NCBI GenBank assembly: GCA_003170275.1
Contig: PNAM01000106.1
Location: forward strand, 98,052 to 162,051
DNA from: Myxococcales bacterium
Lineage (GTDB): Bacteria > Myxococcota_A > Polyangia > Palsa-1104
DNA length: 64,000 nt
Reading direction: 5' to 3'
Positions 34,501 to 42,621 of this stretch are shown one piece after another. The notes below the pieces were generated by a model. The model searched no databases and was not told the origin of the DNA. It saw only the letters and a list, made by a program, of their open reading frames with translations. The translations under genes were made by a program, and so were the position numbers. The stretch's first letter is position 1, and each line of letters opens with the position of its first letter.

Positions 34501-35609
34501 GACGCCTGCTGCGCCCCGTTCGCGTTGGTGTTGTTGTTGGCGGCGGTCGCCTTCGCGACGGCGTCAGCGAGCGCCGCCAGCCCAGCGAGTTGCGCAGGAT
34601 TCAAGATCTGCTGAGCGCCCATGAGCTGCGTCGGCGTCAGAGAGGCCATGAAGTCGCTCACTCGCGAGACCGGGACCTCACCTCGCGCCATAGCGCCGAG
34701 CAGGTTGACTTGGTCGACACTGAGGAGCCCCGTGCCCAACGGTGCACCGTTAGCGTCGAATCCTCCGAGGAGCTTGGCGGATTGCTCCTCGCTCAACGAC
34801 TCCAAGAACTGTTTCAACGCTTCGGGCACGCCGGCCTTTCCCTTGGTGAGGTACGCGATGACCGGAGGGGCCAGCATCTGCAACATGCCCACACCCTGTT
34901 CCAGCAGGCGCTGTTGGAGTGCCGCCTTGGCGACTTTCAAATCCCGTTCGGCGCGGCGGTCGAGGAGTTCCTCCTGGAGCTTGATGGTCTCGCCGTGCGA
35001 CCTGTACGACTCGACGATCACGCGCTGCTGAGATTCGATCGTCGCGTCCTGACGCGACATGACCGCACCAATCGCCTCCATGGTCGTCTCGAACATGTAC
35101 CTGGTGTGCGCGAGGCTCATCTCCAGGTGGCGGTCCTTGGCGGTACTCGCCTCGTCCTCGTCGGGCGCCGGGTTTCGCTCCGAGTACTCCTGCGGACCGG
35201 GCACGCACGAGATCAGGTGACGTTCGTACGCCTCGGGCCCCTTCAGATTGCTGTACGCGAACACGCCGTACCGCTGTCGTTTCCCCAGGACCGTGGAGTC
35301 GTGGGCGCACTTAGCGAGAATTTCGTTGCAAAAAATAACCAAACTCTCGCGCGTGGGCAGCGCCTGCTGCATCGGCTTCCACTCTCGCAAGATGAGCTGG
35401 GGGCCGTGGTCGCGTCCGGCGACGCCAAAAACCGCGCACACCTTGATCTTCTCCGGGTACCGGTCGGGCGCCGAGTTCGGAATGCCCGGTTCAGCGGCCC
35501 GCGGTTGGAGGCTGAATTGTTCCAGCAGGAACTGCAGCAGCTCGGCGTCGGCCGGCTCGGGTACGATCTGGCGCGCGTTGTCGTCGCGATTGTCACGGTG
35601 CTTCGTCAT
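34497..35609 (-). CDS. Coiled-coil protein of unknown function
   Basis: A 370-residue protein and the largest of the minus-strand operon. Residues about 45-140 form a mixed domain (KIKVCAVFGVAGRDHGPQLILREW..ESLVIFCNEILAKCAH..RYGVFAYS). Residues about 165-240 are a long heptad-rich helix (MEAIGAVMSRQDATIESQQRVIVESYRSHGETIKLQEELLDRRAERDLKVAKAALQQRLLEQG). Next comes a hydrophobic stretch MLQMLAPPVIAYL and an Asn/Ala-rich tail. It could be a structural, scaffold or DNA-handling protein of the element. No family recognised. Confidence 0.65.
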   Translation of the reverse strand: MTKHRDNRDDNARQIVPEPADAELLQFLLEQFSLQPRAAEPGIPNSAPDRYPEKIKVCAVFGVAGRDHGPQLILREWKPMQQALPTRESLVIFCNEILAKCAHDSTVLGKRQRYGVFAYSNLKGPEAYERHLISCVPGPQEYSERNPAPDEDEASTAKDRHLEMSLAHTRYMFETTMEAIGAVMSRQDATIESQQRVIVESYRSHGETIKLQEELLDRRAERDLKVAKAALQQRLLEQGVGMLQMLAPPVIAYLTKGKAGVPEALKQFLESLSEEQSAKLLGGFDANGAPLGTGLLSVDQVNLLGAMARGEVPVSRVSDFMASLTPTQLMGAQQILNPAQLAGLAALADAVAKATAANNNTNANGAQQAS

Positions 35610-35633
35610 TGGTTCTCTCCTCGATAGTTTCGG

Positions 35634-36146
35634 TCAGCGTCGCCGTGGCTTCTGCTCAGAGGCCAAGACAGACGCGAGGTCGGTTGCCAGGCGCCGCTGC
35701 TTGTCCTGCTCGGCTTCGTCGTCCTCCATCTCGATCTTTGCCGCGATCTTGTTGAGCACCGCATCCGGATCGAGGTCGGTACGATCAAGCGCGTCGACCA
35801 GGGCCTCCAGCCGGCGGTGTACCTCGCCCACCATCGACGCGATCTCGGTCAGTACCTCGCGGCTCATCGGCTCGAACTGCCACTCCATCCGTTCGCCTGG
35901 GCCCGCGTAGATCGACTGGATCCCGATCTCCAACGGGTGCTCCCAGTTCTTGCCGTCCTGAAACTTCTGCGGCCTGCTGACCTTCGAGCAGAGCGGGCAC
36001 CGCACGTAGGTCTCGGTCTGCACTTCCTGCCTGCCGAGCAGGTCCCGTACGCGCCGCCAGAGGGTCGTGCGACACCGCCCACTGCACGTCTGGCGCGTGG
36101 ACCGCTGCGCGCCCTCCAGCACTTTCCCGCACACCACGCATTTCAT
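35634..36146 (-). CDS. Zinc-ribbon protein, first gene of the minus operon
   Basis: A 170-residue protein. The first 55 residues hold two likely zinc-binding sites: C3-x2-C6..C21-x3-C25 (VVCGKVLEG..CSGRC) and C50-x2-C53 (CPLCSK). The rest is helical and charged, ending in a coiled, acidic-basic tail (AAKIEMEDDEAEQDKQRRLATDLASVLA). It is divergent from the RadA-like gene with the palindromic operator between them, so it might encode the operator-binding regulator. That is inference from position. Confidence 0.6.
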   Translation of the reverse strand: MKCVVCGKVLEGAQRSTRQTCSGRCRTTLWRRVRDLLGRQEVQTETYVRCPLCSKVSRPQKFQDGKNWEHPLEIGIQSIYAGPGERMEWQFEPMSREVLTEIASMVGEVHRRLEALVDALDRTDLDPDAVLNKIAAKIEMEDDEAEQDKQRRLATDLASVLASEQKPRRR

Positions 36147-36154
36147 GGGTTATC

Positions 36155-36176
36155 GTCACGGCACATGTGCAGTGAC
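36155..36176. promoter_or_regulatory. 22-base near-perfect palindrome between divergent operons
   Basis: GTCACGGCACATGTGCAGTGAC reads the same on both strands except for one base pair. It sits in the 41-base gap between the zinc-ribbon gene (minus) and the RadA-like gene (plus). A TAATAC -10-like box lies on its right (36179-36184) and a GATAAC box on the other strand to its left (36149-36154), so a bound repressor would block both promoters. Confidence 0.65.
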
Positions 36177-36187
36177 GCTAATACTCG

Positions 36188-37126
36188 TTGACGAAGACCC
36201 CAGAGTCAAGGCAAACTCGTTTCGTGGCTCCGGCCTGGAAATATTTCTGTCGTGGGTGTCCCGGACCCGGTCGCGATGAGCGCTGGGACGACCAGCCGTG
36301 TCCGAACTGCGGCGGCTGGTGGTCCATCATCGCGCGACGCGCTGGTGATGGCGGCACCGGGCGCGTCGCGGTCGAGGACGGTGAGCGCATCTCGCTGTGC
36401 CACATCTCGGAGAACGTGGTCGAGGTGCCGCGCTACGTGATCGGCGGCGATTTGGCGTCGGTCGACCGCGTGCTGGGCGGCGGGCTGGTTCCGGGCAGTC
36501 TCACTTTGTTGGCGGGTCCGCCCGGCGTCGGCAAGAGCAGCTTGACGCTCGCGCTGCTCCAGCAGCTCGCGCAGTCTCTGCGCGTTTTGTACGCGGTTGG
36601 AGAGGAGTCTCTGATGAGAGTCTCAGAGCGTGCCGCCCGTTTCGGCGGCAAATTTCACGAGCGTCTGGAAGTCATCAGGCAGACCGAACTGGACGAGATC
36701 CTGTTCCACGTCGAGGACGCGCAGGCCAAGGTGGTCGTGATCGACTCGGTGCAGACGCTGGCCTGCTCGTCTCAGAGGAGCGGCGAAGACCTTGATCAGG
36801 GGTCCGCCGCGTCGATCTCGGTCGCCATGCGCACGATCGCCGACCACATCCAGAAGGACGCTCAGGACGTTGCGGTCATTGCGATCGGCCACGTCACGCA
36901 GGACGGCTCCATCAGCGGTCCGCGCTCTGGACTCCTCCATGCAGTGGATTGCGTCCTCTACTTCGATGGCAAGCCGCAGGAGACGCGGCGCGTGCTGCGG
37001 GCCGACGGCAAGAACCGCTTCGGTGCAACCGCCGGACCCGAAGCCGTCGCGTACTTCGAGATGACGCCACAAGGTTTGATCGCGGTGCCCGAGGCCGACA
37101 CGCAGCCAGCGGCGGTGAACGCGTGA
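36188..37126 (+). CDS. RadA/Sms-like ATPase lacking the Lon-like domain
   Basis: A 312-residue RecA-fold ATPase clearly related to RadA, which helps process recombination intermediates. N-terminal zinc ribbon C21-x2-C24..C38-x2-C41 (FCRGC, CPNCGGWW), Walker A G110-PPGVGKS117, Walker B VVVID186, and the RadA-specific K275-NRFG279 loop followed by EAVAYFEMTPQGL. Cellular RadA is about 450 residues with a C-terminal Lon-protease-like ring domain. Here the protein stops after the ATPase. The start is uncertain: TTG 36188 would be nearly leaderless from the TAATAC box, and GTG 36224 is an alternative. Confidence 0.88.
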   Translation: MTKTPESRQTRFVAPAWKYFCRGCPGPGRDERWDDQPCPNCGGWWSIIARRAGDGGTGRVAVEDGERISLCHISENVVEVPRYVIGGDLASVDRVLGGGLVPGSLTLLAGPPGVGKSSLTLALLQQLAQSLRVLYAVGEESLMRVSERAARFGGKFHERLEVIRQTELDEILFHVEDAQAKVVVIDSVQTLACSSQRSGEDLDQGSAASISVAMRTIADHIQKDAQDVAVIAIGHVTQDGSISGPRSGLLHAVDCVLYFDGKPQETRRVLRADGKNRFGATAGPEAVAYFEMTPQGLIAVPEADTQPAAVNA

Positions 37127-37296
37127 CCGAGCGCGCGACCGAGACCGCGCCCGCGCTCGACGAGCGTATCGCTCGACTCGTTGCCGAGGCGCTGCGGCGC
37201 GTGCGTTGGGGGACTGTGACCCTGACTCTGAGAGATGGCGTCGTGGTTCAGATTGAGCAGTTGGAGCGGACGCGACTCGTGCCACCCGAGAAGTAG
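37123..37296 (+). CDS. YezD-family (DUF2292) small protein
   Basis: A 57-residue protein coupled to the RadA-like gene by GTGA. RLVAEALRRVRWGTVTLTLRDGVVVQIEQLERTRL matches the small DUF2292/YezD family, whose members read roughly as EALKxIRYGSVxIxIxDGxVVQIExTEKxR. They are found near diverse genes and their function is unknown. The pairing with RadA on a mobile element may be informative. The frame is too short to have been kept by chance, and its third positions are G/C-rich. Confidence 0.7.
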   Translation: MTERATETAPALDERIARLVAEALRRVRWGTVTLTLRDGVVVQIEQLERTRLVPPEK

Positions 37297-37398
37297 ATCT
37301 TCGGCCACCAGCCCACCCGACCACGGGCGGCTCTACTCCTGATTCAGCAGCACGCTCACCCGAAAACGGGCAGCGCGCCTCCGAGAGAGCGTGCACCC

Positions 37399-38622
37399 GT
37401 GCAAGACGAAGATCTGGAGCTGGAGCTGGCCGCCCGCGCGATCGCGCGGCGCTACCCCGATCCCGACGAAGACGACATCGACGTGATCCTTGGGAGACTG
37501 AGTGAGGGACTCGATCCCTCGGATGCAGACGCGGGCGACGACGACGAGGTCGAAGGGGCCGTGCTCGGCGCGCTGCTTGCGCGGGTTACTTCGCGACCGC
37601 CGGTCGTGCAGCGCTCTGGCGCTGTCACCACCCGCATCTCGCGGGTCATGACGGTCCCGCCCGCGCTCGCCGCGAAAGTGTCGAGCGCGGTCACCGCCAT
37701 GCAAGCGCGCGGCGTTGCGAGCGGCAACAGGGCGCTCGCGGTCGCCCAGCGAATTGCCCGCCGCATGCCGCGCGCGAGCCGCAAGCTCGCGGCTGTCGGC
37801 ACGCGGATGATGCAGCGGTCGACCTCGACCGCAGTTCGCGGCGTCATCCTCGGTGACGCGGTCAGCGTCGGGCCGCCCACCGGCACGCGCTCGTCGGTCA
37901 TCCAGACGATCAAGACGACCTACGACCCGGTGTTCGCCGCGATCTACAACGCCTGGGTCGCCGCGTGCGACGCGCTCTCTGACGCCGCCGACCTGGTCGG
38001 ACAGGTCGCCGACGCCTCGATCGCGCTCGGAGCCTCTGACCCGCGCGCGACGTCAGGCCAGGCGATCGTGGCCCGCACGCAGGACCTGATCGATGCCTTC
38101 CCGGACGATCTCGACCCCTCGGTCGACTACACCCCCTTCAGCGCGCAGGCCGCGCAGATCAAGACGGACGCGGTGACCTGGCTCCAGAGCGCAGGTGCCT
38201 ATTCGCCTGCCGGCGGCGCGGCAGCTCCGTTCTCGCCTGGAGCTGGCGGGTACGGCGGCGGCGGTGGCGGCTCTGACGGCGGTGATGACGACGGTCGCGA
38301 GGGATCGGCGTCAGCGGAGGTGAAAAAGTTCAGAGAGTCGGGGGGAGCCTATGACCCCTTCGCCGACGAGAGCGCCGACAACGGCAACGACGGCGGTGGT
38401 GATGACGGCGGCGGTGATGCTGGTGGTGACGGCGAGGACGGTGGCGGCGAAGACGCTGACGCTGGAGACGACTCCGCACCCGCCGCCGACGACGACAACT
38501 CCGACGCGGCCGATGCGGTTGTCGGTGCGATGGCGGATCTGATCATGGGTTCGTTCCCGCCGGCCAAGACCACCATGTGGGGCGCCGTCAGGCGCCAGAG
38601 ACGCGCAGCTCGGCGACGCTAA
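37399..38622 (+). CDS. Large acidic Gly/Asp-rich protein of unknown function
   Basis: A 407-residue protein. Residues 1-60 are acidic, and 80-150 are very basic (RSGAVTTRISRVM, RIARRMPRASRKLAAVGTRMMQRS). Residues 160-265 form a helical domain with IYNAWVAACDALSDAADLVGQVADASIAL. The end is a Gly/Asp-rich low-complexity region (GGYGGGGGGSDGGDDDG, DDGGGDAGGDGEDGG) closed by an Arg-rich tail. Such charge blocks could bind DNA or act as an internal packing protein. GTG start at 37399, about 100 bases after YezD, with no visible terminator between. No family recognised. Confidence 0.6.
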   Translation: MQDEDLELELAARAIARRYPDPDEDDIDVILGRLSEGLDPSDADAGDDDEVEGAVLGALLARVTSRPPVVQRSGAVTTRISRVMTVPPALAAKVSSAVTAMQARGVASGNRALAVAQRIARRMPRASRKLAAVGTRMMQRSTSTAVRGVILGDAVSVGPPTGTRSSVIQTIKTTYDPVFAAIYNAWVAACDALSDAADLVGQVADASIALGASDPRATSGQAIVARTQDLIDAFPDDLDPSVDYTPFSAQAAQIKTDAVTWLQSAGAYSPAGGAAAPFSPGAGGYGGGGGGSDGGDDDGREGSASAEVKKFRESGGAYDPFADESADNGNDGGGDDGGGDAGGDGEDGGGEDADAGDDSAPAADDDNSDAADAVVGAMADLIMGSFPPAKTTMWGAVRRQRRAARRR

Positions 38623-38659
38623 CCAAACCCAGAGACCAGCAACGAAACGGGAGAAGAAC

Positions 38660-39652
38660 ATGATCAAGTTGAGCGCTCAGAGGCAGAACGATCTGCTGCA
38701 ACTACTCCGCCCGCCCGCGAGGTCGCCGGGCTTGTCGGCCCAGGAACAGCAGATTTTGGGGGCAGTGGACCACCTACTCGACGCCGGCACGAGGCCGCGC
38801 GCCGTCCCGAGCGGCACCTTCGGCACCGACCAACTCGACCAGGCCGACGACCTCCGGCGCCAGATGCCCGGTGGGGACGACCTCGCCTTCAAGGCCCGTC
38901 TGCGCCAGCAGCAGTTTGCGCAGCAGGACAAAGTCGCGCGACACGTCCGCATCCAGCCGCCATCCGCCAACCACGGCACTCTGGGAAACTCTGCTCTCTG
39001 CCAGACCGGAGCGCCGGCAGCACAGGTGGCGATTTGGACGGCAGAGAGCGACATCGAGACGATGCCGGTGACGGTCACGGCTGCGCCAGTGACGGGCGTG
39101 TCGACACCGGTCGCGCCCGGCATCGCCGAGTTCTCGACGGCGACCATCTTCCGCACGTACGGCGTGGTCATGGCCGGCACGCGTGGTTTTTCGACAAACT
39201 TTGAGTTCGATTTGGGCGCCGGAGTTCAGTTCACTCTGGCCGCCAGCTCGGTCGCGCTCCAGGTCGGCGTCGAGGCCGACCCGACGGGCGCCACCGGCAC
39301 GATCCCGCTCGCGGGCATGTTGAGCTTCTTACCGATCGAGAAGAACGTCCAGCTAACGCGCACGCGATTCGTCCCGTCGTCGACCGGGCCGGCGAACGCG
39401 AACGCGACCGTCCCCGTGCCGAACTTCGCGCGCAACCTCGTCGTCTGGCGCTCGATCCCCGCCGACGCGGTCACGGTCCTCTTTGAGGACGGCCGGGGGA
39501 ACACTGTGTACGAGGTCGACATGGCGGCGGGCCAGACGGGAAACATGCTGACGCCGATCCCGCTGTCGCCCGAGGTCGCGCAGATCACCGTCGGCCTCAC
39601 CGGCGGCGGCGCGTACCACTCGCTGTCTCTAATTTTCGGGCTCAGCTTCTAA
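38660..39652 (+). CDS. Beta-rich protein of unknown function, possible particle component
   Basis: A 330-residue protein with GGGAGAAG ribosome-binding site before ATG 38660. Residues 1-110 are helical and Gln-rich (MIKLSAQRQNDLLQLL.., RLRQQQFAQQDKVARHV). Residues about 125-330 look all-beta (MPVTVTAAPVTGVSTPV, FEFDLGAGVQFTLAASSVALQVGVEA, RNLVVWRSIPADAVTVLFEDGRGNTVYEVDMAAG, HSLSLIFGLSF). A helical arm before a beta sandwich is common in capsid-like proteins, but it is also seen elsewhere, and I recognise no family. It is followed 16 bases later by a small Pro-rich gene. Confidence 0.55.
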   Translation: MIKLSAQRQNDLLQLLRPPARSPGLSAQEQQILGAVDHLLDAGTRPRAVPSGTFGTDQLDQADDLRRQMPGGDDLAFKARLRQQQFAQQDKVARHVRIQPPSANHGTLGNSALCQTGAPAAQVAIWTAESDIETMPVTVTAAPVTGVSTPVAPGIAEFSTATIFRTYGVVMAGTRGFSTNFEFDLGAGVQFTLAASSVALQVGVEADPTGATGTIPLAGMLSFLPIEKNVQLTRTRFVPSSTGPANANATVPVPNFARNLVVWRSIPADAVTVLFEDGRGNTVYEVDMAAGQTGNMLTPIPLSPEVAQITVGLTGGGAYHSLSLIFGLSF

Positions 39653-39668
39653 CAGAAGGACAAAATCG

Positions 39669-39992
39669 ATGCCCAACGACCCGACGATCTGGCCCCCGTT
39701 GATTCCGTTCGTGCAGACGCCGCCCGCCCTCATTCAGGAGCCGCCGGCCGCGCCCGCACCCGCGCCCCCGACGGTCATCCCGCAGCCCGTCGCGCAGTCG
39801 GTCAACTGGGCGCCGGCCGCGCCGCTGCCGATGCAGACGACCTACGTGCCGATCGCGACGACGGCGAAGAGCACCGTCGACTTCTTCGGCGTCGTCAACC
39901 AGAACGCGGTGGCGAGCGTCGAGAAGGAGAACTTCGCCGCCGACGGCACGCCGGCCGTGGACGCTGACCCGATCGCCTTTACTCGGCCCTAG
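39669..39992 (+). CDS. Small Pro-rich protein of unknown function
   Basis: A 107-residue protein preceded by AGAAGGA. The first 55 residues are proline- and alanine-rich. The C-terminal part (TTYVPIATTAKSTVDFFGVVNQNAVASVEKENFAADG) may be folded. It closes the plus-strand operon that begins with the RadA-like gene and is convergent with the lipoprotein gene at 40022. No family recognised. Confidence 0.55.
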   Translation: MPNDPTIWPPLIPFVQTPPALIQEPPAAPAPAPPTVIPQPVAQSVNWAPAAPLPMQTTYVPIATTAKSTVDFFGVVNQNAVASVEKENFAADGTPAVDADPIAFTRP

Positions 39993-40021
39993 TGTGAGCG
40001 CAGGTCTCTGACGAGGGCGAG

Positions 40022-41203
40022 CTACTGCGCCAGAGCGACGATCGCGCTGCGCACGGCGGCGTAGTCGGCATCGCACGCGGATGACGTCACTCTGTGCGCC
40101 GCGCTCTGCACCACGGCAGAGAGGCGGATCGCAGGGTCGGCGACCGCCGACGTGTTCGTGCCCACGCACGAGTGCTGCAGAACGACCTCGCACGAGTTGC
40201 CGTTCGGCGACGGACAAGACGAGTACGCTGCGGGCTGCGTGAGCGGGTTGCCGAGGACGCTGGAGACGGGGCTCGTCGGTCCAGAGATCGCCATGAGCGT
40301 CACCAGAGACGGGTCGGCCTTCACGCCGCCTGCAGTGGCGAAGTAGTCGGTGTACTTCCTCACGTCGAGCAGCTTGCCGCCCTGGTCTGTCGTGGCCGGG
40401 GCGCACGCAGAGAGCGGTCCGCCAGAGTCGCCGTAGGGCATCAGGCTCAAAGGCGTGCCGCACGCGATGCCGAACTGGGTGCAGCGGTACGGTGACAACG
40501 CGCCGTACTGCGCGGTCTTCGACGGGTCGAACAGATCGGTCGACGCGTCGGCCGAGCAGTCGTCCTGCGCGGTGACGAAGACGACGACCAGGAGCGCGTC
40601 GGCGCGCAGGAAACCGGCGTTCTCGGGGACGGGATCGTGCAGCGCTCGGTAGGCAGACTCCAGAGGCGAAGAGAACATGCAGCCGCTCGAACCGAGCGCG
40701 CCCGCGCACGCGAGCGCGGCGCCGAGGCTCTCGGTCGTCGGCAGGTTGCTGGTCCCGCCGGCCTGGTCGAGGTCGACGTACGGCTTGCCGGCGTGCAGCG
40801 GCGCGCAGGTGGCCGACGCTGCAGGGCCCACGCCGCGCAGCTTCGCCCCGGCACCACCGGGGTGACACTGGCCGTTGCTGAGGGTGAAGGGCCCGGCGCC
40901 GAGGTCGGCAGAGACGACGCCGAGGTGCCAGGAGCGCGGGCTCGTCGAGGAGAGCCCGTCGATCGAGGTGCCGAGGCCGGTGAGCCAGGTCTGAAGGTCT
41001 GAGAGGTGGCCGGCGAAGTACCGCGAGTCGTCAATCACGAGCAGGAGGTCGATCGCCCGGGGCGAGCTGCCGGCGTCGTCGCTGCCGGCGTCGAGACCGC
41101 CGTCGCCCGAGCCGCCGTCGGTGCCGCCGACGAGCTTGGTGCCGCCCTCGCCGCAGCCACCGAGCGTCACCAACATCACCACAGTCAGTAGCTTGTTCAT
41201 CAT
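40022..41203 (-). CDS. vWA-like lipoprotein with altered metal site
   Basis: A 393-residue predicted lipoprotein: signal peptide with lipobox LGGC, a Gly/Asp-rich linker, then a von-Willebrand-A-like start RAIDLLLVIDDSRYF. Typical MIDAS sequences are DxSxS. Here the third position is Tyr, so metal binding may be lost. At least ten cysteines in the mature part suggest disulfides. The ATG at 41203 is chosen because GGAG lies 6 bases upstream. Such lipoproteins are frequent in myxobacterial genomes, so this is probably surface cargo. Confidence 0.65.
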   Translation of the reverse strand: MMNKLLTVVMLVTLGGCGEGGTKLVGGTDGGSGDGGLDAGSDDAGSSPRAIDLLLVIDDSRYFAGHLSDLQTWLTGLGTSIDGLSSTSPRSWHLGVVSADLGAGPFTLSNGQCHPGGAGAKLRGVGPAASATCAPLHAGKPYVDLDQAGGTSNLPTTESLGAALACAGALGSSGCMFSSPLESAYRALHDPVPENAGFLRADALLVVVFVTAQDDCSADASTDLFDPSKTAQYGALSPYRCTQFGIACGTPLSLMPYGDSGGPLSACAPATTDQGGKLLDVRKYTDYFATAGGVKADPSLVTLMAISGPTSPVSSVLGNPLTQPAAYSSCPSPNGNSCEVVLQHSCVGTNTSAVADPAIRLSAVVQSAAHRVTSSACDADYAAVRSAIVALAQ

Positions 41204-41220
41204 GGTCATCTCCAGTCTCG

Positions 41221-41598
41221 TTAGCGACCAAGCAGGTGCAGCACCGTCGCTGCCACCTGGAACGGCTTCTGGAGCAGCGCGACTGCACCGACCTCGGTGG
41301 CGAGCGCCAGCCTGTCCTCGTCTACGACGCCGCTCATCAAGGCCACCGTCGCCGAGCCGCGAAGTGCGAGCGCGATGTCGAAGCCGCTGTGCGAGCCACT
41401 GCCGAGATCGATGTCAGAGAGAACCAGATCTGGCCTCCACGTCGACGCGATGGCGAGCGCCTCATCGTACGACGAGGCCGTTCGCACCTCTAGCGACGGC
41501 ACCTTGCCGAGCGCCCTGGTCATCGCTTTCAGGATCAGGACGTCGTCGTCGATGAGCAGGAACCGTTGAGGCGAGTGGCTGTGGTGACGGCAGTGCAC
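41221..41598 (-). CDS. Single-domain response regulator
   Basis: A 125-residue CheY-like receiver without an output domain. Acidic pocket D17-D18 (FLLIDDDV), phospho-acceptor D62 (LVLSDIDLG), S89 (ALMSG) and K111 (LLQKPF) are all present. It would receive phosphate from a histidine kinase that is not encoded in this window, so it probably interacts with a host kinase. GTG start at 41598. It lies 17 bases upstream of the lipoprotein gene on the same strand. Confidence 0.88.
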   Translation of the reverse strand: MHCRHHSHSPQRFLLIDDDVLILKAMTRALGKVPSLEVRTASSYDEALAIASTWRPDLVLSDIDLGSGSHSGFDIALALRGSATVALMSGVVDEDRLALATEVGAVALLQKPFQVAATVLHLLGR

Positions 41599-41661
41599 GG
41601 TGGGGCTCCTAGGTACTGAAAACGTAGCACGACAAAATTAAGAATCACATCAACAAACATG

Positions 41662-41689
41662 TTGCACATCTATGATGGGCGGCTAGAAT
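41662..41689 (+). promoter_or_regulatory. Sigma-70-like promoter for the phosphatase operon
   Basis: TTGCAC at 41662-41667, a 16-base spacer and TAGAAT at 41684-41689. The -10 box overlaps the first possible ATG (41688) of the ribbon-helix-helix gene, so translation would have to start downstream, for example at GTG 41697. The sequence just upstream is A/T-rich, as in an UP element. Confidence 0.5.
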
Positions 41690-41918
41690 GTTGGACGTGG
41701 GACGCACCGCACCCCTAAAATCGCTGGCCGTGGGCCGAAAGCCAGCAGAGAAGCCGAAGAGCGTTCACGTCGGCGTGCGCCTCGACGCGGAGCAGGTCGC
41801 CGCCGTAGACGACGAGGTCGACCGTTTGAAGGCGAACACCCCCGGGATTCCCTACACCCGCAGCATGATCATCCGCGCGTTGATCTCCGAGGTCTTGGTC
41901 AAGGGCCGCAAGAAGTAG
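41688..41918 (+). CDS. Small ribbon-helix-helix-like DNA-binding protein
   Basis: A 76-residue protein. KSVHVGVRLDAEQVAAVDDEVDRL followed by RSMIIRALISEVLVKG fits a ribbon-helix-helix: a beta strand with alternating residues, then two helices. The first ATG overlaps the probable -10 box, so GTG 41697 is a likely real start. It is the first gene of a plus-strand operon with the metallophosphoesterase 4 bases downstream, which it may autoregulate. Confidence 0.65.
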   Translation: MLDVGRTAPLKSLAVGRKPAEKPKSVHVGVRLDAEQVAAVDDEVDRLKANTPGIPYTRSMIIRALISEVLVKGRKK

Positions 41919-41922
41919 TCTG

Positions 41923-42621
41923 ATGGCCAAGCGCACCACCACCACCAACCTGCGCCGCTTCGGGTTGCTTGGGGATGTCCACACCGAGGACGTCTTTCTC
42001 GCCGTCGCACTCGAACACCTCTCCCAGCAGCAGATCGACGCCGTGCTCTGCGTCGGCGACATCGCCGACGGTCGCGGAGACGTCGATCGCTGCATCGCGC
42101 TCCTACAGCAGCACCAGGTCGCCACGGTTCGCGGCAACCATGACCGGTGGTGCGTCGCCGACGAGGAACGTGACCTGCCAGAGGCGACGTTGCTTGATCC
42201 CCTCTCTGGACACACCCGCTGGTATCTTGCGCACCTTCCGACGACGATCCGTTTTGAGACCGTCGCCGGTCCTCTGCTCCTCTGCCATGGCCTCGGCACC
42301 GACGACATGGCCTTCGTCGAGGAGGACGGTGCTGAGCTGCGCCGGCACGTCGACTACTCCGGCCGCGCCAACTTGCGCACCCGCGCCCAGAGCGGGATCG
42401 AGCCCGACACTCGGATCGTCGTCGGTGGGCACACGCACCGTCGCTGGGCCGGCACGTTCGGCCGGTTGACCTTCATCAACGCCGGCACTCTGAGGGCCGG
42501 CGACAATCCATGCTTCTGCGTCGCCGACCTAGAGGCGCGGTTACTCCAGTGGTACGACCTCGACGACGACGCGAGCGTGCGGGAGTCAGAGCGCGTTGCG
42601 CTCGACCTGGGTGCGCGATGA
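41923..42621 (+). CDS. Calcineurin-like metallophosphoesterase
   Basis: A 232-residue phosphoesterase with the full metal-binding set of the family: D18-x-H20 (GLLGDVH), D46 (CVGDIADG), N72-H73-D74 (RGNHDR), a His in LLLCHGLG and GHTH in VGGHTHRRWAG. The size is that of single-domain enzymes acting on phosphoproteins, nucleotides or cyclic nucleotides. It lies between a ribbon-helix-helix gene and a zinc-finger/winged-helix gene that starts inside its stop codon (ATGA). The operon also encodes a PP2C phosphatase. The substrate is unknown. Confidence 0.88.
   Translation: MAKRTTTTNLRRFGLLGDVHTEDVFLAVALEHLSQQQIDAVLCVGDIADGRGDVDRCIALLQQHQVATVRGNHDRWCVADEERDLPEATLLDPLSGHTRWYLAHLPTTIRFETVAGPLLLCHGLGTDDMAFVEEDGAELRRHVDYSGRANLRTRAQSGIEPDTRIVVGGHTHRRWAGTFGRLTFINAGTLRAGDNPCFCVADLEARLLQWYDLDDDASVRESERVALDLGAR

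Noticed and set aside
38660..39652. Firm call as a major capsid protein
   Set aside because: The helical arm plus beta-rich layout is suggestive only. No family motif is recognised, so it is listed as unknown.
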